A stretch of 64,000 nucleotides of DNA, taken from contig NZ_CANLZX010000005.1 in assembly GCF_947495675.1 (NCBI RefSeq), forward strand, positions 124,001 through 188,000, in the 5' to 3' direction. The notes under the pieces were generated by a model. It had not been told where the DNA came from, did not search any database, and saw only the letters and a program-made list of their open reading frames with translations. Both the position numbers and the translations under genes were made by a program. Positions 9,319 to 17,508 of this stretch are shown one piece after another (position 1 is the first letter of the stretch; each line of letters begins with the position of its first letter). This DNA is from an uncultured Algibacter sp. (GTDB lineage Bacteria > Bacteroidota > Bacteroidia > Flavobacteriales > Flavobacteriaceae).

Positions 9319-9795
9319 CTATAAAATTCTATAAAAGTCTATAAGACTAAAAAGAATTATAAATATTAAGTACTTAGCTTGTTTGTTACTTATGCTATGT
9401 TTTTTAAACCATGCTAGTGCCGGAATTAAAAATATTAAAGCAAAAATGTATTGTATATATACTTCTCCAGTATCATTTAAATAGGTTTTTCCAGATTTAA
9501 CTTTGGTGATTTCTGAAGTTTCTTCGTGAAAATAAGAGGTTCTTAATATAACTTTATCTCCAATTTCAAGAGCATTAAATATATCTTCTGTGAATTGGTC
9601 ATTATTACTCTCAAAATAGACGTTGTAAGTTGTTCTATCGAATTTTGCTCTATAGCTTTCGTTTTTTGAAACAACTGTAGTGGGAATATTTTTATTAGGT
9701 AAAAATACTTCAGCAAAAGTTAGTAATCCAACTAAAACAGGAATAACAGACAATATCTTAATTTGCTTGTTATATTTTGATAGATTAAGTTTCAA
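9319..9795 (-). CDS. Hypothetical membrane protein, three transmembrane helices
   Basis: 158 residues. Hydrophobic helices lie near residues 13-29, 110-128 and 140-156. A central extracytoplasmic-looking beta-rich part of about 80 residues contains VSKNESYRAKFDRTTYNVYF and GDKVILRTSYF. This layout (helix, small beta domain, two helices) resembles DUF3592-type proteins, but I cannot confirm membership. It is the first gene of the minus-strand trio with the Tim44-like protein and lipoprotein. Confidence 0.55.
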   Translation of the reverse strand: MKLNLSKYNKQIKILSVIPVLVGLLTFAEVFLPNKNIPTTVVSKNESYRAKFDRTTYNVYFESNNDQFTEDIFNALEIGDKVILRTSYFHEETSEITKVKSGKTYLNDTGEVYIQYIFALIFLIPALAWFKKHSISNKQAKYLIFIILFSLIDFYRIL

Positions 9796-9953
9796 ATTTA
9801 CTTTTTGGATTTATTTAATTGAACTAAGATAATAATTTTTCTTACATATTTGAATTTGTGATATTAAAAGTAAAAACAGTAAAATTGATATCCAATTTAC
9901 TCTTGTTTCTTAACTTATGAAATCTAAAATAAGTTTTTACCTTTTTATTAAAA

Positions 9954-10841
9954 TCACTTCAACTTCTCCTTAAAAAAAGCAATAGTTCTACTCCAAGATA
10001 AATCAGCAGCTTCCTTGTCAAATCGAGGTGTTGTATTATTATGAAACCCATGATTTACGTTAGGATAAATATGAGCTGTATAAGCAATGTTATTGGCTTT
10101 AAGAACCGCTTCAAAAGCAGGTAATCCTGCATTAACTCGAGTATCTAATTCGCCATATTGTAATAATAAAGGGGCTTTAATTTTAGCAGCCTCTTCGTCA
10201 GAAGGTTGTCTTCCGTAATAAGGCACAGCGGCACCTAATTCTGGAATTCTTACAGCCAACATATTTGCCATCCAGCCACCAAAGCAAAAACCTACCACAC
10301 CAATTTTACCATTACAATCTTTATGAGATTTCAAGTAATTGTAAGCTTCAATAAAATCTTCAATCATTTCATTTCTATCACGCTTTTTTTGCATGGTTCT
10401 TCCATCGTCATCATTTCCAGGGTATCCACCAAGAGGCGATAAAGCATCTGGAGCTAAGCTAATAAAACCTGCTTTGGCTGTGCGCCTTCCAACATCTTCA
10501 ATATATGGATTAAGGCCTCGATTTTCGTGAATAACAATAACACCAGGGAGTTTAGTTTTACTGTTTTTAGGTTTTGAAAGTAACCCTTTTATAGTACCTC
10601 CACCTTTGGGAGATTCGTAAGTAATATAATCTGAGTCTAAAGTTGGGTCATTAGCTTTAACTAGTAAACAATCAATATAATTTGGTGACATAAAACTTAA
10701 TAGCGATGATACCGTAATACCACCAACGGCATAAAGAGAAAGCTTTTCAACAAATTGCCTTCTGTTAAGTTTATTATGCGCGTAATCATCATAAAGATCA
10801 AACACTTCTTGTTTAATGTCTTCTTTTTTTAAGTCTTTCAT
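9954..10841 (-). CDS. Dienelactone hydrolase family protein, probable Tat substrate
   Basis: 295 residues of alpha/beta hydrolase fold. The N-terminus has a twin-arginine-like signal (NRRQFVEKL, Arg27-Arg28, then a hydrophobic stretch), so export in folded form is likely. The Cys-type nucleophile elbow GFCFGG has Cys186. Asp233 (ELDTRV) and His264 (NVNHGFH) complete the expected triad, and Glu106 in HENRG matches the family's conserved glutamate. Members hydrolyse dienelactone or related esters; the true substrate here is unknown. A PaiB-like flavoprotein gene lies 36 nt upstream on the same strand, suggesting an operon. Confidence 0.85.
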   Translation of the reverse strand: MKDLKKEDIKQEVFDLYDDYAHNKLNRRQFVEKLSLYAVGGITVSSLLSFMSPNYIDCLLVKANDPTLDSDYITYESPKGGGTIKGLLSKPKNSKTKLPGVIVIHENRGLNPYIEDVGRRTAKAGFISLAPDALSPLGGYPGNDDDGRTMQKKRDRNEMIEDFIEAYNYLKSHKDCNGKIGVVGFCFGGWMANMLAVRIPELGAAVPYYGRQPSDEEAAKIKAPLLLQYGELDTRVNAGLPAFEAVLKANNIAYTAHIYPNVNHGFHNNTTPRFDKEAADLSWSRTIAFFKEKLK

Positions 10842-10877
10842 AATAAGTGTTTTATATTTTATGTAAGTTAAGGGTTT

Positions 10878-11471
10878 TTAAAATATATTATCTAAAAACG
10901 CTTTTATACTATCTTTATTAGCTCTTACCAATTCCGCTCTAGCGCTTTCAATATCCTGTGGCTTTTTATCTTGTGAGAGTTTAAATTTACCTTCCCAAGA
11001 ATCAATAGAAATTTCAAACATTTCAATATAATTAAGATAGGCATTCATACTTTTATTATCAGGCTCTAAAACGTATTTATGGTCTGGTGCTTCAAGAAAT
11101 TCGGTCATTGTAATTAACGACTGCTTTAAAGCCTCTTTGTTTTTAATAGCTTTCACCTTGCCTTTTAAATGTACTTTTATGTAATTCCAAGTAGGTAATT
11201 GTTTAGAGGTATAAATGCTTGGTGAAATATAACATTGCGGACCCGAAAAAATAATGGTAATATCATTATCATTTTTTAAAAGTTCTGCCTGTGGGTTGTT
11301 AATATCAATATGCCCAATAAGCTTACCATTATCGTTGTAAATTAAAGGTAAATGCGTAATTAAAGGTTTGTTGTTTTTAACCGAAATTAATGTAGCTAAA
11401 GGATAGGTTTTAATTACCTCTATGAGGTGATTAATATCGTTGTCTTGATGGTGTTTTGGTGGGTAACTCAA
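10878..11471 (-). CDS. PaiB/FMN-binding negative regulator family protein
   Basis: 197 residues matching the FMN_bind_2 (PaiB) family. Visible family signatures are PLATLISVKNNKPLITHLP, IGHIDINNPQAELL, IFSGPQCYISPSIY and LPTWNYIKVHLKG. Members are split-barrel FMN-binding proteins; Bacillus PaiB was described as a regulator, but many homologues are uncharacterised flavoproteins. No in-frame ATG precedes the conserved N-terminus, so translation probably starts at the TTG at 11471. It lies 36 nt upstream of the dienelactone hydrolase gene. Confidence 0.8.
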   Translation of the reverse strand: MSYPPKHHQDNDINHLIEVIKTYPLATLISVKNNKPLITHLPLIYNDNGKLIGHIDINNPQAELLKNDNDITIIFSGPQCYISPSIYTSKQLPTWNYIKVHLKGKVKAIKNKEALKQSLITMTEFLEAPDHKYVLEPDNKSMNAYLNYIEMFEISIDSWEGKFKLSQDKKPQDIESARAELVRANKDSIKAFLDNIF

Positions 11472-11524
11472 AGTTTAAGGTATTCCCGAAATTTAGGAAT
11501 CTATGATTTTAGTTAATAATTCTA

Positions 11525-11555
11525 TTGCTTCTGAAATTTACAATATTTATCTTTA
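11525..11555 (+). promoter_or_regulatory. Promoter of radC: TTG, 20 nt, TATCTTTA
   Basis: TTG at 11525-11527 and TATCTTTA at 11548-11555 fit the Bacteroidota pattern TTG-N19/21-TAnnTTTG, with one mismatch in the last base. Only 4 nt separate the -7 box from the radC ATG, so the transcript may be leaderless. Confidence 0.5.
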
Positions 11556-11559
11556 ACCA

Positions 11560-12258
11560 ATGCAAGAAAAACCATCGTCATTTTCTATAAAAAACTGGAG
11601 TCAAGACGATCAGCCACGTGAAAAATTATTAAATAAAGGCAAAGCTGCTTTAAGTGATGCAGAACTTGTTGCCATTTTAATAGGTTCTGGGAACCGAGAA
11701 GAAAGTGCTGTAGATTTATGCAAACGTATTTTGGCCAGTACAGATAATAACTTAAGTGCTTTAGGAAAACTATCCATAAATCAACTTATGGAATTTAAAG
11801 GTATTGGAGAAGCCAAAGCCATTAGTATTATTGCAGCCTTAGAGTTAGGACGACGACGTAGGGGAGAAGAGGCGCTTGAAAAAAAGAAAATCACATCCAG
11901 TTCATCTGTGTTTGAATTAATGCAACCCGTTATTGGTGAATTACAACACGAAGAGTTTTGGATTATCTACATGAATAATTCTAACAAAGTGCTTCAAAAA
12001 AATCAATTAAGTAAAGGCGGCATAACAGGTACTTTGGTTGATGTGCGGTTAGTTCTTAAAAATGCATTAGAGGTTGGAGCAACTGGTTTAATATTAGCGC
12101 ACAACCATCCTTCAGGGACTTTAAAACCAAGTGAAGCTGATAAACAAATTACTCAGAAATTAAAAATTGCAGCACAAAGTTTAGATATAAAAGTTTTAGA
12201 CCACCTAATTATAACAGAAAAAGCATACTTTAGTTTTGCTGATGAAACCTTACTTTAA
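11560..12258 (+). CDS. radC: RadC family protein (JAB/MPN metalloprotease-like domain)
   Basis: 232 residues. An N-terminal helix-hairpin-helix region (about residues 66-95, KGIGEAKAISI) precedes a JAMM domain. The zinc-site motif AHNHPSG has His181 and His183, followed by Asp194. The upstream glutamate is near residue 131. RadC proteins were named for a repair phenotype later questioned; their biochemical role is unsettled. The stop TAA overlaps the next ATG by one base (TAATG), which implies translational coupling with the following gene. Confidence 0.92.
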   Translation: MQEKPSSFSIKNWSQDDQPREKLLNKGKAALSDAELVAILIGSGNREESAVDLCKRILASTDNNLSALGKLSINQLMEFKGIGEAKAISIIAALELGRRRRGEEALEKKKITSSSSVFELMQPVIGELQHEEFWIIYMNNSNKVLQKNQLSKGGITGTLVDVRLVLKNALEVGATGLILAHNHPSGTLKPSEADKQITQKLKIAAQSLDIKVLDHLIITEKAYFSFADETLL

Positions 12259-13559
12259 TGCTTTTAGTTTACACTCATAAAATATCACCAAGACTTAAAT
12301 ATGTTTTTAAACATATATGCACTCGCGTTTTGGGTGTTAATGTTAGGTTTACAACTAAAATTGAAGAGTTTATTGCACACGATAGTTTAAAAATGTCGTA
12401 CACAAAACAGCAATTAAGTAGTGAGTTTTTTATTAAAAGTCATGATATTTTATTTGAACAGGGTCTTAGCGATATAGATATTAATATACATGACTGGGAA
12501 AACACAAAATGTTTCTTTTATTTGGGAGAAAAAAGTGCTTTGCCTTTTGATATTTTTTCGGCATCCTTTTATTTGCTTTCAAGATATGAAGAGTATTTAC
12601 CACACGTAAAAGATGAATATGGACGTTTTACAGCTACCGAAAGTTTAGCTTACAAAGAAAACTTCTTACATCAACCCGTTGTAGATATTTGGGCTTATAA
12701 ATTTAAAAAAGCTTTACAAAAACAGTTTCCAGAGTTTGATTTTCCAAAACGAAACTATCAAATAATACCAGTAATAGATGTGCCAAGTCCATATCACTAT
12801 AAACTAAAAGGTATTATGCGAACCTTAGGAGGCTCGCTTAAAGATTTTGGTAGATTAAGACTTAAAAGCCTTTATGCTAGACTTATGGTGCTTCTTGGCT
12901 TTAGGCATGATCCTTACGATACTTTTAAATATTTAATTAATAGACAGAAAACATCTCAGTTTAAATTTCTTTTCTTTTTTCTAATTGGCGATTATTCTAC
13001 CTACGATAAAGGGATAAATCCCAATAAAAAGAAATTTGTATCACTTATAAAACATATTGGCGATTATTCTAGAGTGGGATTAAAAATATCTTATTTTGCC
13101 ATTGAAGATGAATTGCTTTTAAAGAAAGAAAAACAAAGAATAGAAGAGATTTTAAATACCAACTTAAAAGCTTCTAGGCAATCATTTTCCAAACTTAATT
13201 TACCAGAAACTTATAGAAACCTAATAGCTTTAGAAATTAAGGAAGATTATACTATGGGCTATGTAAACCATATTGGTTTTAGAGCAGGCTCGTGCACACC
13301 TTTTTTATTTTACGATTTAGATTACGAAGTACAAACACCACTTAAAATTGTACCTTATCAACTTATGGATTTTACACTTTTAAAGTATAAATCTTTACTA
13401 GACAAAAAGAAGGTTTTAAATGAAATTATTAATGAAATAAAGCAAGTAGATGGCCAGTTTGTTCCAATTTTTCATAACTATACATTTAACGATGATAAAA
13501 CATGGCAAAGTTTTAAAGAATTGTTTAACTTAATTTTAGATTCTCCTAATGAAGTTTAA
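12258..13559 (+). CDS. Polysaccharide deacetylase-like protein with divergent catalytic motifs
   Basis: 433 residues. The N-terminal half (about residues 1-160) resembles the domain that precedes NodB-type domains in flavobacterial deacetylases (SASFYLLSRYEEYLP, HQPVVDIW). The C-terminal half has the family's GFRAGSCTPF (residues 340-349) and SRQSFSKLNLPETYRNLI. The usual aspartate motif appears as VIDVP (172-176). The segment that in homologues I recall reads VGLHPSY is VGLKISY (273-279), so a metal-binding His is replaced by Lys. The enzyme may be altered or inactive. It overlaps radC by 1 nt and the next gene by 11 nt. Confidence 0.7.
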   Translation: MLLVYTHKISPRLKYVFKHICTRVLGVNVRFTTKIEEFIAHDSLKMSYTKQQLSSEFFIKSHDILFEQGLSDIDINIHDWENTKCFFYLGEKSALPFDIFSASFYLLSRYEEYLPHVKDEYGRFTATESLAYKENFLHQPVVDIWAYKFKKALQKQFPEFDFPKRNYQIIPVIDVPSPYHYKLKGIMRTLGGSLKDFGRLRLKSLYARLMVLLGFRHDPYDTFKYLINRQKTSQFKFLFFFLIGDYSTYDKGINPNKKKFVSLIKHIGDYSRVGLKISYFAIEDELLLKKEKQRIEEILNTNLKASRQSFSKLNLPETYRNLIALEIKEDYTMGYVNHIGFRAGSCTPFLFYDLDYEVQTPLKIVPYQLMDFTLLKYKSLLDKKKVLNEIINEIKQVDGQFVPIFHNYTFNDDKTWQSFKELFNLILDSPNEV

Positions 13560-14238
13560 AAATATTACAGATGTGTTTTTTGATTTAGATCATACACTTT
13601 GGGATTTTGATAAAAACTCGGCGTTAACTTTCAAAAAGATTTTTGAAATTAATAATGTTAATATAAGTCTTGATGATTTCCTACATCATTATGAACCCAT
13701 TAACTTAAAGTATTGGAGACTTTATAGAGAAGATAAAATAGGAAAAGAAGATTTACGTTATGCAAGATTAAATGATAGCTTTGAGGCTATTGGTTTTAAT
13801 GTTAATATCCAATTAATCCACAAATTATCAGAAGATTACATAACGTATTTAAGCTCTTTTAACCACTTGTTTGAAAACACATTTGAAATTTTAGATTATT
13901 TAAGTTTACGTTACAACTTACATATTATTACCAATGGATTTGATGAGGTGCAGTTTAAAAAAATGAGTCATTCTAAAATTGATCATTATTTTAAAACTAT
14001 AACCAACTCTGAAATTGCAGGAGTAAAAAAACCGAATCCTATAATATTTAATTATGCATTAAATTTAGCCAATACAAATGCAAGTAAAAGTGTTATGATT
14101 GGTGATAGTTATGAAGCCGATATATTAGGAGCAAAAAATATGGGTATGGACGTTGTGTTTTTCGATCTTAATAACAAGACTGTTGATAATAGTATTACAC
14201 AAATTGATAATTTAATACAATTAAAAAACTTTCTATAA
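13549..14238 (+). CDS. HAD-family phosphatase, YjjG-like (probable nucleotidase)
   Basis: 229 residues. Motif I FFDLDHTLWDF (Asp12, Asp14) opens the HAD Rossmann fold. Motif II TNGFDEVQ, motif III Lys in GVKKPNP and motif IV GDSYEADILGA follow in order, with a helical cap between motifs I and II. The FDLDHTLWDF and GVKKP context fits the YjjG/YfnB subgroup, whose E. coli member removes phosphate from pyrimidine nucleoside monophosphates. The start overlaps the preceding coding region by 11 nt, so it belongs to the radC-led operon. Confidence 0.85.
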   Translation: MKFKNITDVFFDLDHTLWDFDKNSALTFKKIFEINNVNISLDDFLHHYEPINLKYWRLYREDKIGKEDLRYARLNDSFEAIGFNVNIQLIHKLSEDYITYLSSFNHLFENTFEILDYLSLRYNLHIITNGFDEVQFKKMSHSKIDHYFKTITNSEIAGVKKPNPIIFNYALNLANTNASKSVMIGDSYEADILGAKNMGMDVVFFDLNNKTVDNSITQIDNLIQLKNFL

Positions 14239-14309
14239 GTTTAACATTTAACAAATAATACTCTTTATTAACAAAGTGTATCTTTACAAACAGCATTAAA
14301 ATATATATT

Positions 14310-15161
14310 ATGAATACTAAGTTTTTTTCGATACTAATAACCTGTTTAATTGTAACATCTGTTTTTGCCCAAACTAGTGTTAATAATTATAAATATGTTA
14401 TAGTTCCAAATAAGTTCGATTTTTTAAATAAAAAAGACCAATATCAAATAAACTCACTAACCGAATTTTTGTTTAAAAAACATGGTTTCGAGGCGTTAAA
14501 AGAAGGTTCTGATTATCCAAAAGATTTGATGATAAATAGATGTTTGGCTTTAAAAACGGATGTGATAAAAGGCTCTGGTATGTTTAAAACAAAACTTACA
14601 GTAGAGCTTTATGATTGTAATGATAAACTAGTTTTTACTTCATCAATAGGAGAAAGTAGAGAAAAGGAATTTAAAACGGCATATAACTTAGCTTTACGTG
14701 ATGCTTTTAAATCTATTGAAGCACTAAATTATAAGTATGTGCCAAATAAAAACATTACTTCGCTAACTTCTACAAATTCATCTCAGCCTAATACTGCAGT
14801 AACAGAAGAAATACAACAACTTAAAAAAGAAATACAAAACTTAAAAGAAGAAAAGCAGCCAGAAGTAGCTGTTGTTGCTAAACCCCAAGTAGAAACTGTA
14901 CAAGTAGCAACACCACAAGTTAATGAAGTTGCTGTGATACAGGGTAATACAAATGTGTTATATGCTCAGGCTATAGATAACGGATTTCAGTTAGTTGATA
15001 GCTCTCCAAAGGTTGTTTATAGAATTAAGAACACGAATTTAAAAGATGTATATATTGTTGAGGGTAAAAGTGCTATTATCTACAAAAATAATTCTGATTG
15101 GGTTATAGAGTATTATTCTGGTGCAGATTTAAAACAAGAGTCTTTAAATATTAAGTTTTAA
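14310..15161 (+). CDS. Hypothetical secreted protein with coiled coil
   Basis: 283 residues. The signal peptide ends near TSVFAQ. A conserved-looking domain of about 130 residues follows (VPNKFDFLNKKDQYQIN, GMFKTKLTVELYDCND). A short coiled coil comes next (EEIQQLKKEIQNLKEEK), then a Pro/Val-rich linker and a C-terminal beta segment (YRIKNTNLKDVYIVEGKSAI). No enzymatic motif is visible. The layout suggests an envelope protein that oligomerises through the coil. The box TATCTTTA lies about 27 nt upstream of the ATG, a partial -7 match. Confidence 0.6.
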   Translation: MNTKFFSILITCLIVTSVFAQTSVNNYKYVIVPNKFDFLNKKDQYQINSLTEFLFKKHGFEALKEGSDYPKDLMINRCLALKTDVIKGSGMFKTKLTVELYDCNDKLVFTSSIGESREKEFKTAYNLALRDAFKSIEALNYKYVPNKNITSLTSTNSSQPNTAVTEEIQQLKKEIQNLKEEKQPEVAVVAKPQVETVQVATPQVNEVAVIQGNTNVLYAQAIDNGFQLVDSSPKVVYRIKNTNLKDVYIVEGKSAIIYKNNSDWVIEYYSGADLKQESLNIKF

Positions 15162-15183
15162 CTTTAATTTAAAAACCTAATTT

Positions 15184-15268
15184 GCGTTAGGGATTGCAGA
15201 GGAAAGCCCACAGCGAGGCACGAGCGCGGACTTGTAACGTAAAGCCCGACCCTTTTTTGGGTAACGCC
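15184..15268 (-). repeat. GC-rich dispersed intergenic repeat, copy 2 (reverse)
   Basis: Reverse-complement orientation, between the convergent ends of the 14310 gene and rarA. In its own direction it starts GGCGTTACCC and ends ATCCCTAACGC, keeping the terminal inverted repeat GCGTTA/TAACGC. It shares the core GGGTCGGGCTTTACGTTAC with copy 1, and AAGTCC/GGGCTT can pair around a variable centre. Confidence 0.85.
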
Positions 15269-15277
15269 ATTAAAATT

Positions 15278-16561
15278 TTAATAGTTGTATTTATCTTTCC
15301 AGCGTTGTTTTAAAAACTCACGATGCGCATTTTCTCTGGCATTATTTCCTGGGTCGTATAGTTTTTCATTTTTTATTTCGTCTGGTAAAAATTCTTGTGG
15401 CGCAAAATTATTTTCGTAGTTGTGCGCATACTTGTAATTATCGCCATAACCCAGTTCTTTCATAAGTTTAGTTGGGGCGTTTCTAATTTCAAGAGGTACA
15501 CTTAAATCGCCAGTTTGTTTTACTAGTTGTTGTGCTTTGCCTATAGCCATGTAAGATGCATTACTTTTTGGTGAACAGGCCAAATAGGTAGCACATTGAC
15601 TTAAAATAATACGCGATTCTGGGTAGCCAATGGTTGTTACTGCCTGAAAGGCATTGTTTGCAATTACCAAAGCCGTTGGGTTGGCATTACCAATATCTTC
15701 ACTTGCAGAAATTAATAGTCGGCGAGCAATAAATTTTACATCCTCGCCACCTTCAATCATACGTGCTAACCAATATACTGCACCGTTGGGGTCGCTACCT
15801 CGAATAGATTTTATAAATGCCGAAATAATATCGTAATGCTGCTCTCCTGTTTTATCGTAACGAACCGTGTTATTCTGGATTTTTTCTAAAACAACATCAT
15901 CTGTAATTATAATATTATCGGTATCAAAAGAGTTTACTAAAAGTTCGAAAATATTAAGTAATTTTCTGGCATCGCCACCAGATAATCTTAAAAGTGCATG
16001 GGTTTCTTTTAACTCAATGTTCTTTTTAGAAATATGTTCGTCTGTCTCAATAGCACGTTTTAAAAGGGTTTCTAAATCCGTTTTATCAAATGCATTTAAA
16101 ATATATACTTGGCAGCGCGATAATAATGCCGATATAACCTCAAAACTAGGGTTTTCTGTAGTGGCACCAATAAGTGTAATCCAGCCTTTTTCAACAGCTT
16201 GTAACAACGAGTCTTGCTGAGATTTACTAAATCTATGAATCTCGTCAATAAACAAAATGGGATTTTTAGTAGTAAACAAACCACCACTTTGTTTTGCTTT
16301 ATCAATAACCTCACGAATATCTTTAACACCCGAATTAATGGCACTTAAAGTGTAAAACGGTCTGCCAGATTCTGTCGCAATTATATTAGCAAGAGTTGTT
16401 TTGCCAGTACCAGGAGGTCCCCAAAAAATCATTGAAGGAATTAAGCCCTGCTTTATATGCTGGGTTAACGAACCACCCTTGCCAACTAGGTGTGCTTGAC
16501 TCACGTAGTCTTTCAAGGTTTTTGGTCGTAACCGTTCTGCTAAAGGCTCATTATAATTCAT
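15278..16561 (-). CDS. rarA: Replication-associated recombination protein A (RarA/MgsA AAA+ ATPase)
   Basis: 427 residues from the chosen ATG at 16561; an in-frame GTG two codons upstream overlaps a -7 box and is less likely. Walker A GPPGTGKTT is near residues 48-56 and Walker B ILFIDEIHRF near 102-111, followed by the sensor segment LIGATTENPSFEV and the RarA-specific C-terminal part (YWLARMIEGGEDVKFIARRL). RarA is a clamp-loader-like ATPase that acts at stalled replication forks. The gene is convergent with 14310 and divergent from the rhomboid gene. Confidence 0.95.
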   Translation of the reverse strand: MNYNEPLAERLRPKTLKDYVSQAHLVGKGGSLTQHIKQGLIPSMIFWGPPGTGKTTLANIIATESGRPFYTLSAINSGVKDIREVIDKAKQSGGLFTTKNPILFIDEIHRFSKSQQDSLLQAVEKGWITLIGATTENPSFEVISALLSRCQVYILNAFDKTDLETLLKRAIETDEHISKKNIELKETHALLRLSGGDARKLLNIFELLVNSFDTDNIIITDDVVLEKIQNNTVRYDKTGEQHYDIISAFIKSIRGSDPNGAVYWLARMIEGGEDVKFIARRLLISASEDIGNANPTALVIANNAFQAVTTIGYPESRIILSQCATYLACSPKSNASYMAIGKAQQLVKQTGDLSVPLEIRNAPTKLMKELGYGDNYKYAHNYENNFAPQEFLPDEIKNEKLYDPGNNARENAHREFLKQRWKDKYNY

Positions 16562-16566
16562 TAACA

Positions 16567-16574
16567 CAAAATTA
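16567..16574 (-). promoter_or_regulatory. Candidate -7 box TAATTTTG for rarA
   Basis: On the minus strand TAATTTTG is followed by 5 nt and then ATG. This perfect TAnnTTTG match sits so close to the start that the transcript would have almost no leader. No clear -33 TTG was found. Confidence 0.4.
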
Positions 16575-16594
16575 CATGAAATTATTTAAGTTTT

Positions 16595-16689
16595 GGGCGT
16601 GTCCCTCGAAGAAAAATCGAGGGTCGGGCTTTTCATTACAAGTCCGCGCTCGTGCCTCACTGTGGGATTTCTATTGCAATCCCTCACGC
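16595..16689 (+). repeat. GC-rich dispersed intergenic repeat, copy 3 (forward), in a divergent promoter gap
   Basis: About 95 bp between rarA and the rhomboid gene. It starts GGGCGTGTCCCTCG and ends CCCTCACGC. The terminal pair is GCGTG/CACGC: relative to copies 1 and 2 a T-A pair has become G-C on both sides, a compensatory change. A perfect internal hairpin CCCTCG...CGAGGG occupies the first arm. The core GGGTCGGGCTTT and AAGTCC are kept. Confidence 0.85.
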
Positions 16690-16752
16690 GGGTAAATCTG
16701 CCAATTTAGCACAAAACACAAAGTTGGTTAGTTATTTGCTAACTTTAAGTCA

Positions 16753-17484
16753 ATGAAAAATAAAGAACATTTTCAATTTTCAACAGGCGTTATAGCATAC
16801 CCTGTATTTTTTGTACTAATAATTTGGTTAGTATTCTGGTTTGAAGTTCGCTTTGGGTATAATTTTAGTAAGTATGGTGTGTTTCCTCAAACAATTAAAG
16901 GGCTACGAGGTGTTTTGTTAAGTCCATTTATACATGGAGATATTAAACATATTTACCACAACACGGTACCTTTATTTGTGCTAACTACAGCATTATTTTA
17001 CTTCTACAGGCATATTGCTTGGAAAGTAATAGTATTTGGTATACTACTTTCAGGTTTTCTTACATGGTGTATAGGCCGGCCATCTTATCATATTGGTGTT
17101 AGTGGTCTTATTTATGTACTAGTAAGTTTTACTTTTTTTAAGGGTGTTTTTGCAAAACATTATAGGCTTATAGCATTATCACTTCTTGTAATATTTCTTT
17201 ACGGAAGTATGATTTGGTATACCTTGCCCATAGAAAAAGGTATTTCTTGGGAAGGGCATATGGCAGGTTTAATAACGGGCTTACTTTTTGCTTTAATATT
17301 TAGAAAAGAGATAGCTAAACCTAAAAAGTATGTATGGGAACAAGATAATTATAACGAAGACAATGATCCGTTTTTAAAGCATTTTGATGAAAACGGAAAC
17401 TTTATTGAATCTGTTGAACCCGAAATAGAAGAGGAGCAATTTTTTATAAATTACCACTTTAAAAACGATACTAAAGAAGATTAA
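16753..17484 (+). CDS. Rhomboid family intramembrane serine protease
   Basis: 243 residues with about six membrane helices. The catalytic serine motif GVSG is at residues 115-118 (Ser117). The catalytic His169 lies in the sixth helix within GHMAGLITG. The HxxxN pattern at residues 66-70 (HIYHN) supplies the conserved oxyanion residues. Rhomboids cleave transmembrane substrates inside the membrane; substrates here are unknown. The acidic C-terminal tail of about 60 residues (YVWEQDNYNEDNDP) is cytoplasmic by prediction. It converges on rlmB with a 24-nt gap. Confidence 0.9.
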   Translation: MKNKEHFQFSTGVIAYPVFFVLIIWLVFWFEVRFGYNFSKYGVFPQTIKGLRGVLLSPFIHGDIKHIYHNTVPLFVLTTALFYFYRHIAWKVIVFGILLSGFLTWCIGRPSYHIGVSGLIYVLVSFTFFKGVFAKHYRLIALSLLVIFLYGSMIWYTLPIEKGISWEGHMAGLITGLLFALIFRKEIAKPKKYVWEQDNYNEDNDPFLKHFDENGNFIESVEPEIEEEQFFINYHFKNDTKED

Positions 17485-17508
17485 ATTTTAATACTTAAAT
17501 CTATAAGT

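Noticed and set aside
16697-16752. Inverted repeat GTTAG/CTAAC before the rhomboid gene as an operator
   Set aside because: Only 5-bp arms in AT-rich DNA with a 7-nt spacer; expected by chance.
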